Both the position numbers and the translations under genes were made by a program. Positions 31,306-39,523 of a stretch of DNA of 44,534 bases are shown here, piece after piece. This DNA comes from CAIPVR01 sp049316905 (lineage in GTDB: Bacteria > Actinomycetota > Acidimicrobiia > Acidimicrobiales > Microtrichaceae), in the NCBI GenBank assembly GCA_049316905.1, contig JBMOJH010000015.1, positions 1-44,534 of the forward strand, written 5' to 3'. Positions within the stretch are counted from its first letter, which is position 1. The number at the start of each line of letters is the position of its first letter. Below the pieces are notes generated by a model. That model was given only the letters and a program-made list of their open reading frames with translations, did no database searches and was not told the DNA's origin.

Positions 31306-33668
31306 CCGACCTCCTGGACCTGCCGTTCGACGAGTTGCTGCGTCGGGCGCGTGCCGTGCGCGACGAGCACCACGGCACACGGGTGACCTACTCCCCGAAG
31401 GTGTTCATCCCGCTCACGATGCTGTGCCGGGACCGTTGCGGGTACTGCACCTTCGCCCAGCCGCCCGCCCGCCTCGACGCGCCCTACCTGACCCCCGACC
31501 AGGTCCTGGCCATCGCCCGGGCCGGCGCCCGGCGGGGCTGTCACGAGGCGCTCTTCACCCTCGGCGAGCAGCCCGAGGACCGGTACCCGGTCGCCGCGGC
31601 GTGGCTGGCCGAGCACGGCTACACCTCGACCGTCGACTATCTGGTCGCCATGTGCCGGCTCGTGCTCGACGAGACCGGCCTGCTCCCCCACGCGAACGCC
31701 GGCGCGCTGTCGGCCGACGAGCTCGCCCGCCTGCGGCCCGTGTCACCGTCGCAGGGGATGATGATCGAGTCGCTGCGGGACGACCTCGCCTGTCACCGCG
31801 GCGCTCCCGACAAGGTGCCGGCCCGCCGGCTCGCCACCCTCGAGGCCGCCGGTGAGCTCCGCATCCCCTTCACCACCGGGATCCTCGTGGGCATCGGCGA
31901 GGACCGCGCCGACCGCCTGGCCGCGCTCGAGGCCATCGCCGCGGCACACCGCCGCCACGGCCACGTGCAGGAGGTGATCGTCCAGAACTTCATGCCCAAG
32001 GACGGCACGGCGATGCACCTGGCACCCGCGTGCCCGCAGGACGACGTCCTGGAGGCGATCGCACTGGCCCGTCTCGTGCTGCCACCCGAGGTGCACCTGC
32101 AGGCGCCGCCGAACCTCAGCGACGACTTCGGCGTGCTGCTCGACGCCGGGATCGACGACTGGGGTGGCGTGTCGCCGGTGACCGCGGACCACGTGAACCC
32201 CGAGCGGCCCTGGCCCGCGCTCGAACGGCTGCGGGAGGTCACCGAGGCCCGGGGGCGCACCCTGGCCCCACGGCTCACGATCTACCCGGAGTACGCGCTC
32301 GACCCCGGTCGCTGGCTCGACGACGGCCTGCGCTTCGCGGTGCTCGACCGTTCGGATGCGGAAGCGCTCGGGCGTGACGACCCGGGAGCCCAGTTCCCCG
32401 AGAAGGTGGCGGGGATCACCGCCGCCGACGACGGCGCCGAGGTCACCCTCGTCGGCCACCGGTCGACCCAGTGGTACTCGGGCGCCCCGCTGTCGCCAGC
32501 GGTCCTCGTGCCCGGGCCCGTCGCCACGGGCGGCCCGGTCCGGGAGGTCCTCGACGGCGTGCTCGCCGGCGGGACCCCCGGCGAGCAGGAGCTGCTCACC
32601 CTCTTCGGCGCCCGCGGGCCCGAGGTGGCGGCCGTGGCCGAGGTCGCCGACGAGCTGCGCCGCCGGGCGGTGGGCGACGACGTGACGTGGGTCGCGAACC
32701 GGAACATCAACTACACGAACGTGTGCACGTTCAAGTGTCGGTTCTGCGGCTTCTCGAAGGGACCGCTGAGCCTGAACCTGCGGGGCACGCCCTACCTGCT
32801 CACCCTCGACGACATCGCCGGGCGGGTCCGCGAGGCCTGGGACGCGGGGGCCACCGAGGTGTGCCTGCAGGGTGGCATCCACCCCGACTTCGACGGCGAC
32901 TACTACCTCGACGTCTGCCGGGCGGTGAAAGACGCTGCGCCCGACATCCACGTGCACGGGTTCACCGCGCTCGAGGTCACCGAGGGGGCCCGCCGGCTCG
33001 GCGAGCCGCTCGCGGACTACCTGCGCCGCCTGGTGGACGCCGGGCTCCGCAGCCTGCCGGGCACCGCGGCCGAGGTCCTCGACGACGAGGTCCGCGCCGT
33101 GCTGTGCCCCGACAAGATCTCCACCGAGGAGTGGCTGTACGCGCACGAGACCGCCCACTCGGTGGGGCTCCGCAGCAACGTCACGCTCATGTTCGGATCG
33201 ATCGAGCACCCCCGCAGCTGGGTGCGCCACCTGCTCGCCACCCGCGAGCTCCAGGCCCGCACGGGCGGGTTCACCGAGTTCGTCGGCCTCCCCTTCGTGC
33301 ACATGGCCGCCCCGATCTACCTGCAGAAGAAGGCCCGCCGCGGCCCCACCTTCCGCGAGGTGGTCCTGGTCCACGCGGTGGCCCGGATCGCGTACGACGG
33401 CCTCATCGACCACGTGCAGGCATCGTGGGTGAAGCTCGGGATGGACGGGGTGCGACAGCTGCTGCAGGCCGGGGTCGACGACCTCGGCGGCACCCTCATG
33501 GACGAGAACATCTCGCGGGCCGCGGGAGCCGACCACGGCACGATGGCGAGCCCGGAGGACTTCGCCGCGCTGGTGGAGCCGCTCGGCCGCCGGCTCCGTC
33601 AGCGGTCCACGCTCTACGGCGTGCCGGGCACCCCGGCGGTGGTCGGCGTGGGCGCCGGCGGCGAGTAG
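31302..33668 (+). CDS. fbiC: F420 cofactor synthase FbiC (CofG/CofH fusion, FO synthase)
   Basis: FbiC makes the deazaflavin chromophore FO from tyrosine and 5-amino-6-ribitylaminouracil using two radical-SAM halves. In this 788-residue protein the CofG-like half has the cluster motif C42-x3-C46-x2-C49 (CRDRCGYC) and the CofH-like half has C475-x3-C479-x2-C482 (CTFKCRFC). The fused form is typical of actinobacteria. GTG 31302 overlaps the hxlR stop; the longer open frame upstream is a shadow of hxlR. The last 55 nt overlap the 3' end of the convergent membrane-protein gene. Other F420 genes (fbiA, fbiB, fbiD) are not in the window. Confidence 0.97.
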   Translation: MTDLLDLPFDELLRRARAVRDEHHGTRVTYSPKVFIPLTMLCRDRCGYCTFAQPPARLDAPYLTPDQVLAIARAGARRGCHEALFTLGEQPEDRYPVAAAWLAEHGYTSTVDYLVAMCRLVLDETGLLPHANAGALSADELARLRPVSPSQGMMIESLRDDLACHRGAPDKVPARRLATLEAAGELRIPFTTGILVGIGEDRADRLAALEAIAAAHRRHGHVQEVIVQNFMPKDGTAMHLAPACPQDDVLEAIALARLVLPPEVHLQAPPNLSDDFGVLLDAGIDDWGGVSPVTADHVNPERPWPALERLREVTEARGRTLAPRLTIYPEYALDPGRWLDDGLRFAVLDRSDAEALGRDDPGAQFPEKVAGITAADDGAEVTLVGHRSTQWYSGAPLSPAVLVPGPVATGGPVREVLDGVLAGGTPGEQELLTLFGARGPEVAAVAEVADELRRRAVGDDVTWVANRNINYTNVCTFKCRFCGFSKGPLSLNLRGTPYLLTLDDIAGRVREAWDAGATEVCLQGGIHPDFDGDYYLDVCRAVKDAAPDIHVHGFTALEVTEGARRLGEPLADYLRRLVDAGLRSLPGTAAEVLDDEVRAVLCPDKISTEEWLYAHETAHSVGLRSNVTLMFGSIEHPRSWVRHLLATRELQARTGGFTEFVGLPFVHMAAPIYLQKKARRGPTFREVVLVHAVARIAYDGLIDHVQASWVKLGMDGVRQLLQAGVDDLGGTLMDENISRAAGADHGTMASPEDFAALVEPLGRRLRQRSTLYGVPGTPAVVGVGAGGE

Positions 33669-34696
33669 CAGGTCCCCGTCTCGGCGGTGGCGCCGAGCGA
33701 CACGACCTGGTCCGCTCCGACCCGCCCCCAGGCGCACCGGGCGCCCCAGCGGAGCTCGAGGACGTCGCCGGTGGCGGCACGGGACCCGAGCACGAACGCC
33801 GGTCGGGTCGGTTCCGCGGTCAGCACCTGGCCGAGCCGCTCGACGGGCCGGGCGGCCTCCGTGGGCGCCGCGCCGCCGGGGTAGGTGGTCACCGCGGCGT
33901 CCGCACCGGGTTCCGCCCCGGTCGGCAGGCCGAGCACGGTCACCTTGGCGCCGCCGACCTCCACGGGCACGGTCAGCGTCCGGGTCTCCCCGTAGGGTCC
34001 CTGCCCGCCGCAGGTGGTGAGCTCGACCCGCAATGTGTAGCTGCCCGGGGTGGACCAGCGGAACGTCAGTGGCACCGTGCCCGCGCCGGGCCGGCCGGGC
34101 GTGTCGCAGCGGGCCCGTGGCGGACCGGGAACCAGTGCGGACGACACGAGCGGGTCACCCCAGACCGCCACGACCTGCGGACCGAGCGGGTCGGCGATGT
34201 CCGCGTCGGACCAGGCCACCTCGGCGGTGACCGTCCGGCCCGCCTCCACCCCGGCCGACACCCGCAAGGTCGCGTCGAGCGCCCGGTTGGGCGGCAGGGT
34301 GGTCACCGTCGTGGTCGTCGTGCTGACCACGGGCTTCACGGTCGTCGGGGGTGCCGTGGTGCTCACGACGGTGGTGGGCGCGACGGTGACGGGCGCCGCG
34401 GTCGTGGTGGGCGCGGTGGTGGAGGTGGTCGTGGCGTCGCCGTCGGCGACCACCTGCCGCGGCGAGTCGTCGCGGAAGAGCACCACGAGGCCCACGACCA
34501 CGAGGAGTACGGCCGCAGCCACGCCACTGATCATCCCGTAGCGGCGCAGCCGCAACGACTGCTGTGCCCGCACCTCCACCAGCCGACGGGCCGCACGGAG
34601 GTCGAGGTTCGGCTCGGCGAGCGCGGCGGCCACCGCGGCGGCGCCGCTCACGGGCGGGGGCGTGGGGATCTCGGGATCCTGCACCGGGGTGGTCAC
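33614..34696 (-). CDS. Single-pass membrane protein with Thr-rich linker and extracytoplasmic domain, partner of the sigma-like gene
   Basis: A 360-residue protein. The cytoplasmic part is residues 1-52, including the basic helix RAARRLVEVRAQQSLRLRRYG. A membrane helix lies at 54-74, a Thr/Pro linker at about 88-133 and a beta-rich outer domain at about 140-345. The outer part shows an Ig-like segment (TFRWSTPGSYTLRVELTTC) and several cysteines. GTG 34696 overlaps the stop of the sigma-like gene by 4 nt, the typical sigma/anti-sigma gene order. No zinc anti-sigma motif is seen in the N-terminus, so an anti-sigma role is inference. The 3' end overlaps fbiC by 55 nt. Confidence 0.75.
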   Translation of the reverse strand: MTTPVQDPEIPTPPPVSGAAAVAAALAEPNLDLRAARRLVEVRAQQSLRLRRYGMISGVAAAVLLVVVGLVVLFRDDSPRQVVADGDATTTSTTAPTTTAAPVTVAPTTVVSTTAPPTTVKPVVSTTTTTVTTLPPNRALDATLRVSAGVEAGRTVTAEVAWSDADIADPLGPQVVAVWGDPLVSSALVPGPPRARCDTPGRPGAGTVPLTFRWSTPGSYTLRVELTTCGGQGPYGETRTLTVPVEVGGAKVTVLGLPTGAEPGADAAVTTYPGGAAPTEAARPVERLGQVLTAEPTRPAFVLGSRAATGDVLELRWGARCAWGRVGADQVVSLGATAETGTCYSPPAPTPTTAGVPGTP

Positions 34697-35358
34697 GGCA
34701 GCTCCCGGTCGTCCCAGACGGTCGGCTTGGGCGCGGTGCGCGTGGCGTCACCGAAGGACGGCTCGTCGTCGACCCACCGTTCCTCGGTCACGGCGCGACG
34801 CCGGTCGCCGAGCCGGCGACCGATCCGGGCGAGGGCGTCGGCCACCCGGGCCGGGGTCTCCCCGAGCAGCGCGGCGGTGTCCTCCGGCGACAGGCCGGCA
34901 CCGAGGCACACGATCCCGATGCGCCGCACACGGGGCCGGCACGACGAGACGATGTCCTGCAGCTCGTCGAGCGCGAGGCCCTCCATCACCAGGTCCACGG
35001 CCGCACCCTCGGCCACCAGGTCGGACGGGAGCAGCTCGTCCGCGTGGAGCCCGGGCGGCAGCCCGACCCGGCCCGGGTGACCCACGAGCACCTCGGCGAG
35101 CTCGTCCGCGGTCCACCCGATCACGCGGGCGAGGGAACGGTCGGAGTCGTCGAGGTTCCGGATCCTCGCCGTGGTGAGCGGCCCGGTGACGATCTCCTCA
35201 GCCATCTCCCGGGAGCGCTCAGGCGCCTGACGGTGGCGGTCGACCACCCGGAGGACCAGGCCGACCGCGGCCGGGTAGGCCCGCAGGAACAGCAGGTCGA
35301 AGCCGCTGGGCACCACCGCGGGCGCCGTGCCGGTGGTCGGTTCGGTTCCGGTGGACAT
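34693..35358 (-). CDS. Divergent sigma-70/ECF-like protein
   Basis: A 221-residue protein with a faint ECF sigma-factor layout. FDLLFLRAYPAAVGLVLRVVD (20-40) resembles region 2.1, and SREMAEEIVTGPLTTARIRN (49-68) resembles the AEDIVQETF-type region 2.2. LDELQDIVSSCRPRVRRIGIVCLGAGLSPEDTAALLGETPARVADALARIGRRL (130-183) resembles region 4.2, with an HTH in its second half. The promoter-binding residues are poorly conserved, so it may be a degenerate sigma or a sigma-like regulator. ATG 35358 has no clear ribosome site. It is coupled to the membrane protein downstream. Confidence 0.6.
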   Translation of the reverse strand: MSTGTEPTTGTAPAVVPSGFDLLFLRAYPAAVGLVLRVVDRHRQAPERSREMAEEIVTGPLTTARIRNLDDSDRSLARVIGWTADELAEVLVGHPGRVGLPPGLHADELLPSDLVAEGAAVDLVMEGLALDELQDIVSSCRPRVRRIGIVCLGAGLSPEDTAALLGETPARVADALARIGRRLGDRRRAVTEERWVDDEPSFGDATRTAPKPTVWDDRELP

Positions 35359-35454
35359 CGGTACAGCGGGTCGGTGGGATCAGGACGGCGCCGCGCCGTC
35401 GGGCGACAGTGTCGCACGACGCGCCACCGGGGCGGTGGAGGGTGCAGCGACCGG

Positions 35455-35466
35455 TAGGGTCCGGAC
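35455..35466 (+). promoter_or_regulatory. Leaderless-type -10 element of the LOG-family gene
   Basis: TAGGGT at 35455-35460 within cGGTAGGGT, 6 nt, then ATG at 35467. Confidence 0.6.
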
Positions 35467-36504
35467 ATGAGTGGTGACGGAGCCCGGTACCGCACCGGGG
35501 ACAGCGACCTCGACCGGCGGATCGGCGAACTCCTCGACGCCGCGGACGTGGGCCGCGACCGCGACCTGACCTTCGAGCTCGTGGCCGCCGCGCTGCGCAT
35601 GGGCCGCGAGGGCCTGGACCGCCTCGACCTGAAGATCGCGAACACGACCCTTCGGGAGATGCACGCCGCGTTCCACGTGTTCGGGCCCTACCGCGACCTC
35701 CGCAAGGTGGCGATGTTCGGCTCGGCGCGCACGCGCCCCGACGAGCCTGCGTACCGGGCCGCGGTGAAACTCGGGCGAGCCGCGACGGAGGCCGGCTGGA
35801 TGCTCATCACCGGCGGTGGCCCGGGGATCATGACCGCGGGCATCGAGGGAGCGGGCCCGGAGGACAGCTTCGCGGTCAACATCGTGCTGCCGTTCGAGCC
35901 CACCGGGGGCGGAGCGCTCCTGGGCGAGGGCCGCACGGTCAACTTCCGCTACTTCTTCAACCGCAAGGTGACCTTCATGCGGGAAGCCTCCGGCTACCTG
36001 CTGCTCCCCGGCGGATTCGGCACGATGGACGAGGCGTTCGAGCTGCTCACCCTCCTCCAGACGGGCCGTGAGGTGCCCGCCCCGGTGGTGCTCTTCGAGC
36101 CGCCCGGCGACGCCTACTGGCGGCAGTTCCGTCACTTCCTCGACGTGGAGCTGCTCGACGCCGGGCTGATCGAGCGTGAGGACCTCGACCTGTTCCACCT
36201 CACCTCCGACGTGGACGACGCGGTGGCGCACCTCACCGGCTTCTTCCGGGTGTTCCACTCGTTGCGCCACGTCGGCGGCCGCCTGGTGCTGCGGCTCACC
36301 ACCGAGCCGACCGACGCCCAGATCGACGCACTCAACGAGGAGTTCGCCGACATCGTCGCCGCCGGGATGATCGAGCGGTGCGGGCCATCGCGCGTGGAGC
36401 TCGCGGACGACGACGCCACCGGCCTGCCGCGCATCCGGTTCCGCTTCGTGAACGCCCGCTACGCGCGCCTCCACGCACTGATCCGGCGCGTCAACACGTT
36501 CTGA
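35467..36504 (+). CDS. LOG-family (TIGR00730) nucleotide-binding protein, long form
   Basis: LOG proteins are phosphoribohydrolases acting on nucleoside 5'-monophosphates (cytokinin riboside monophosphate in plants and some actinobacteria). This 345-residue protein has a long helical N-terminal part (about 1-75) before the Rossmann-like core: VAMFGSARTRPDEPAYRAAVKLG (about 80-102), MLITGGGPGIMTAG, and the family signature PGGFGTMDE (181-189). The C-terminal about 110 residues extend beyond the usual LOG domain. The annotation 'lysine decarboxylase' sometimes used for this family is not supported. A perfect 12-bp hairpin follows the stop codon. Confidence 0.9.
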   Translation: MSGDGARYRTGDSDLDRRIGELLDAADVGRDRDLTFELVAAALRMGREGLDRLDLKIANTTLREMHAAFHVFGPYRDLRKVAMFGSARTRPDEPAYRAAVKLGRAATEAGWMLITGGGPGIMTAGIEGAGPEDSFAVNIVLPFEPTGGGALLGEGRTVNFRYFFNRKVTFMREASGYLLLPGGFGTMDEAFELLTLLQTGREVPAPVVLFEPPGDAYWRQFRHFLDVELLDAGLIEREDLDLFHLTSDVDDAVAHLTGFFRVFHSLRHVGGRLVLRLTTEPTDAQIDALNEEFADIVAAGMIERCGPSRVELADDDATGLPRIRFRFVNARYARLHALIRRVNTF

Positions 36505-36538
36505 ACGGCCACGCCGTCGGGTCGGGCGGCGTGGCCGT
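36505..36538. terminator. Bidirectional terminator hairpin, perfect 12-bp stem
   Basis: ACGGCCACGCCG (36505-36516) and CGGCGTGGCCGT (36527-36538) pair perfectly across a 10-nt loop. It lies exactly between the stop codons of the convergent genes (stops at 36502-36504 and 36540-36542), with no T-tract. Confidence 0.85.
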
Positions 36539-36539
36539 G

Positions 36540-36740
36540 TCAGTCCGCGTCGTCGGGTTCGGCGAGAAGGTGCACGGCCTTCTCCACCGCGCGGCGGGCC
36601 CGGGTGAGCCGACGCTCGTCGACCGGGAGCTCGTCGCCGCCGGCGTCGATCGACTCGCGCAGGCGGACGATCGCGAGATCGGCGAGCTCCTCGGCGATGG
36701 CCTCGAGCCGCTCGCGGATGTGGTCGAACTCGCCGCTCAT
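36540..36740 (-). CDS. Small helical protein, unknown function
   Basis: A 66-residue protein that appears wholly helical: EFDHIRERLEAIAEELADLAIVRLRESIDAGGDEL, then DERRLTRARRAVEKAVHLLAE. Two amphipathic helices are joined by a short turn and the protein ends with an acidic tail (PDDAD), suggesting a helical hairpin or a small oligomer. ATG 36740 is preceded by GAGAGG about 6 nt upstream. It shares a terminator with the LOG gene and is divergent from the Cys-rich gene, whose start lies 81 nt away. No family is recognised. Confidence 0.65.
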   Translation of the reverse strand: MSGEFDHIRERLEAIAEELADLAIVRLRESIDAGGDELPVDERRLTRARRAVEKAVHLLAEPDDAD

Positions 36741-36807
36741 GCCACCTCTCTACCACCCGCCACCCGCGACCACGGGCGGACCGTCCGGGCACCGCGCCCC
36801 GCACCGG

Positions 36808-36821
36808 TAGGGTCCGGGCCG
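36808..36821 (+). promoter_or_regulatory. Leaderless-type -10 element of the Cys-rich/AAA/DUF2357 gene group
   Basis: TAGGGT at 36808-36813 within cGGTAGGGT, 8 nt, then ATG at 36822. Confidence 0.6.
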
Positions 36822-37583
36822 ATGAGCGCACACGTTCCCGCGGTGGACGACCCCTCCCGTCGCCAGTGGCTGTCGTTCGAGCACGGCGGCGACACCTGGA
36901 CCTTCGACGTCACGTTCCTCATGAGCAACTGGAGCTGCATCTTCGGGCGGGGCTGCAAGGGCGTCCACGACACCGACACGACCGACCTCGGGCACGGGTG
37001 CTGCTCGTTCGGCGCCCACTTCGCCGACCCCGCGGACCGCAAGCGTGTCCGCAAGGCGGCATCGCGACTCACGCGTGACCAGTGGCAGTTCAAGCGTCTC
37101 GCCAAGGACCTCGGCGGCGCGATCGTCCGCAACGAGGACGACGAGTGGGTCACGCGCACGCACGACGGCGCCTGCATCTTCCTCAACCGCCCCGGCTTCG
37201 ACCGGGGGGCCGGCTGCGCCCTCCACGTGGGAGCGGCGGACGCCGGCGAGCACTTCCTCGACTGGAAGCCCGAGGTCTGCTGGCAGCTCCCACTGCGGCT
37301 GACCTACCACGACGACGAGGTCGGCCACACAACCCACACCCTGCGTGAGTGGAAGCGCCGGGACTGGGGCGAGGGCGGCCTGGAGTTCCACTGGTGGTGC
37401 ACCGACTCGGCCGAGGCCTTCGTGGGGGATGAGCCGGTGGTGCTCACCCAGCGCGACGAGATCGTGGCGATGGTCGGTGAGGAGGTCTACGAACGGCTCC
37501 TCGAGCACCTCGACCTGGAACACCGACCGCGGGAGACGTGGCTCCCGCACCCGGCCCGCCGAGCGACGAACGCTCAAGCCTGA
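36822..37583 (+). CDS. Cysteine-rich protein resembling DUF3109/YkgJ-type metal-binding proteins
   Basis: A 253-residue soluble protein with eight cysteines. C39-x5-C45 (SCIFGRGCKG) and the C60-C61 pair (GHGCCSFGAHF) form an N-terminal cluster like the Cys-rich box of YkgJ/DUF3109 proteins, and C118, C132, C153 and C193 follow. Tryptophans and charged residues (EWKRRDWGEGGLEFHWWC) suggest a compact globular domain. Metal or Fe-S binding is likely but unproven. The ATG at 36822 has a leaderless -10. It is the first of three same-strand genes, 25 nt before the AAA ATPase, but similar proteins occur without AAA partners, so a shared function is not assured. Confidence 0.75.
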   Translation: MSAHVPAVDDPSRRQWLSFEHGGDTWTFDVTFLMSNWSCIFGRGCKGVHDTDTTDLGHGCCSFGAHFADPADRKRVRKAASRLTRDQWQFKRLAKDLGGAIVRNEDDEWVTRTHDGACIFLNRPGFDRGAGCALHVGAADAGEHFLDWKPEVCWQLPLRLTYHDDEVGHTTHTLREWKRRDWGEGGLEFHWWCTDSAEAFVGDEPVVLTQRDEIVAMVGEEVYERLLEHLDLEHRPRETWLPHPARRATNAQA

Positions 37584-37608
37584 CCCCGGACCGGCCGACG
37601 CCCTAGGC

Positions 37609-38544
37609 GTGACGGCCTTCTCCGCGTCCGAACTGAACAGGGTTGCCGAGTCCGAGGGGATGATCTTCCCCGACCACGTGGTGAGCCAGCTCGTCGCGGC
37701 GGTGGACGCCGGCAAGCACGTGATCCTCACCGGGCCACCGGGCACCGGGAAGACCACACTGGCGTACCTCGCGGCCGACCTCGGGCGCCACGCAATGCTC
37801 TGCACCGGCTACCAGCCCACCACCGCCACGTCCGAGTGGACCACGTTCGAGACCATCGGCGGCCTGCAGCCCACCCCCGAGGGCCTGATCTTCCGGCCGG
37901 GGCTCTTCGTCGAGGCCATCGAGACCGGCAAGTGGCTCGTGATCGACGAGCTGAACCGCTCGAACTTCGACCGGGCGTTCGGCCAGCTCTTCACCGTGCT
38001 GTCGGGCAGCGCGGTGGTGCTGCCGTTCCGCCGCAGCGGCCAGGTGAAACCGATCTCGCTCGTGCCCCACGGCATCGACCCGCCCCACGACACGGACCCG
38101 ATCCGGGTGCCGCAGAGCTGGCGGATCATCGCCACCATGAACGCCCTCGACAAGCACCTGCTGTTCGACATGAGCTACGCGCTCATGCGCCGCTTCGCCT
38201 TCGTCGAGGTCACCACGCCGCCGGAGTGGGCCTACGAGCGGCTCCTCGAGGGTCCGGGCGAGGTGGTGAAGGACCTCCTCCCCCTACGGAAGCTCAACAA
38301 CCTCGGCCCGGCGATCTACGTCGACGCCGCCCGCTACGTGGCCCGCCGCGGCCGCGACGACGTGAGCCGCTCCCGGTTGCTCTACGAGGTCTTCTACGCC
38401 TTCTTCCTGCCCCAGTTCGAGGGCATCGACGAACAGCAGGCGGTCAACCTCTACCGGCTCGTGGCCCGTCACCTCGATCCCGCCGAGCAGGCGGAGACCC
38501 GCCGGGTGGTCGCCGAGCTGCTGGGCGAGGACCTGGTCGGGTAG
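37609..38544 (+). CDS. McrB-like AAA+ ATPase (AAA_5 type)
   Basis: A 311-residue single AAA+ module. Walker A is GPPGTGKT (42-49). Walker B and the McrB-style helix are WLVIDELNRSNFDRAFGQLFTVL (109-131). Sensor 1 is IIATMN (173-178), and the arginine finger region is MRRF (193-196). The DELNR...FGQL pattern and TMN are typical of McrB and related MoxR-superfamily ATPases. There is no N-terminal DNA-recognition domain as in E. coli McrB, and a GTPase-specific McrB motif cannot be confirmed. GTG 37609 is used because it gives the complete module. The next gene starts 7 nt after its stop and encodes the DUF2357-like partner. Confidence 0.85.
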   Translation: MTAFSASELNRVAESEGMIFPDHVVSQLVAAVDAGKHVILTGPPGTGKTTLAYLAADLGRHAMLCTGYQPTTATSEWTTFETIGGLQPTPEGLIFRPGLFVEAIETGKWLVIDELNRSNFDRAFGQLFTVLSGSAVVLPFRRSGQVKPISLVPHGIDPPHDTDPIRVPQSWRIIATMNALDKHLLFDMSYALMRRFAFVEVTTPPEWAYERLLEGPGEVVKDLLPLRKLNNLGPAIYVDAARYVARRGRDDVSRSRLLYEVFYAFFLPQFEGIDEQQAVNLYRLVARHLDPAEQAETRRVVAELLGEDLVG

Positions 38545-38551
38545 GGACGAC

Positions 38552-39523
38552 GTGTCGGATCCGGTCGCACCGGTCACCCCGGTCGTCGCGGGCGCGGCCG
38601 GTGCCGAGCTGTGGCGACGCCGGGCGCGCTCGGCGCCGGCGATCGTGTCCGCGGCCGCGCTGACCGGCGAGGATCCACTCACCCTGGCCGACGCGACGGC
38701 CATCTCCCTCGCGGCATCCGCGGAGGCCGGCCGACTGCTCGACGGCATGGAGTTGCGGGTTCGCACCCTCAAGACCACCGTCGCCACCTCCACCGAGCGG
38801 TGCATCTACTCGGTGCGGGGCCCGGTCCTGTGGTCCGAGACGATCACGGCCCGGGCCAACGCGCTCGGCAACGAGGACGTCTTCGTGTGCATGACCGCCG
38901 AGCGGTCCTTCGACACGGTCGAGAACCGGGTGCTCGTCCAGGCGCTCGAGGCCATCGCCCGGGCGGGCCGTGCGTTGCGCGGCCCCACCGGCGAACGGGT
39001 GGATCCGGCAGAGGTGGAGCGCATCGCGGCCGTCGCCGAGGAGGCCCAGCGGTGGCGGCGCCATCCGCGGCTGAGCGGCGTGCGCGCCGGCCGCCTGAAC
39101 GGTCGCAGCCTCGCCCGCATGCGCGGCGGCCACCGCCTCGCCCGGCTCGCCCCGGTGCTCGCCGTACGCCGCCGCGTGGCGGAGCCGTTCGTGCCCGATG
39201 ACATCGTCGGCCTGTCGAGTCCCGCCACCCGCGGCTACCACGAGATCGTCCTCCGGGCGGTGGACGCCGCGTCGGGTGGCCGCCCGAGGGCATGGACGTG
39301 CAACGACGGCGCGTTGCGCGCGGGGCCCGTTTCGTTCCGTCACCCCGCCGCGGGGGGATCCGCTCCGGCCGGGCTCTGGGTACGGGGAACGCCGGTGATC
39401 CCGGACACGCCGGACGAGCTGCCCGAGTGGTGGGACCGGCTGCCGGCGAACGGGCTACCGGCGGGCAGCCCGGAGGTGGCCGAGCTGCTCTCGGGGCTCA
39501 GCCCCGCTCCGATTCCTCGCTGA
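38552..39523 (+). CDS. DUF2357-like protein, McrC-type partner of the AAA ATPase without a visible nuclease
   Basis: A 323-residue protein. The diagnostic region is CIYSVRGPVLWSETITARAN (84-103) followed by RSFDTVENRVLVQALEAIA (118-136), the G-x-W-x-x-T and YDT-x-ENR pattern of DUF2357 proteins that partner McrB-like ATPases. The middle part is Arg-rich and helical (about 139-215). In the C-terminal about 110 residues no PD-(D/E)xK set is visible (no D...ExK), so a nuclease activity like McrC's is not supported. GTG 38552 lies 7 nt after the AAA stop. Its last 26 nt overlap the convergent small gene. Function is unknown. Confidence 0.7.
   Translation: MSDPVAPVTPVVAGAAGAELWRRRARSAPAIVSAAALTGEDPLTLADATAISLAASAEAGRLLDGMELRVRTLKTTVATSTERCIYSVRGPVLWSETITARANALGNEDVFVCMTAERSFDTVENRVLVQALEAIARAGRALRGPTGERVDPAEVERIAAVAEEAQRWRRHPRLSGVRAGRLNGRSLARMRGGHRLARLAPVLAVRRRVAEPFVPDDIVGLSSPATRGYHEIVLRAVDAASGGRPRAWTCNDGALRAGPVSFRHPAAGGSAPAGLWVRGTPVIPDTPDELPEWWDRLPANGLPAGSPEVAELLSGLSPAPIPR

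Noticed and set aside
38552..39523. Calling this gene McrC with nuclease activity
   Set aside because: No D...(D/E)xK residues could be found in the C-terminal part; only the DUF2357-like segment is supported.
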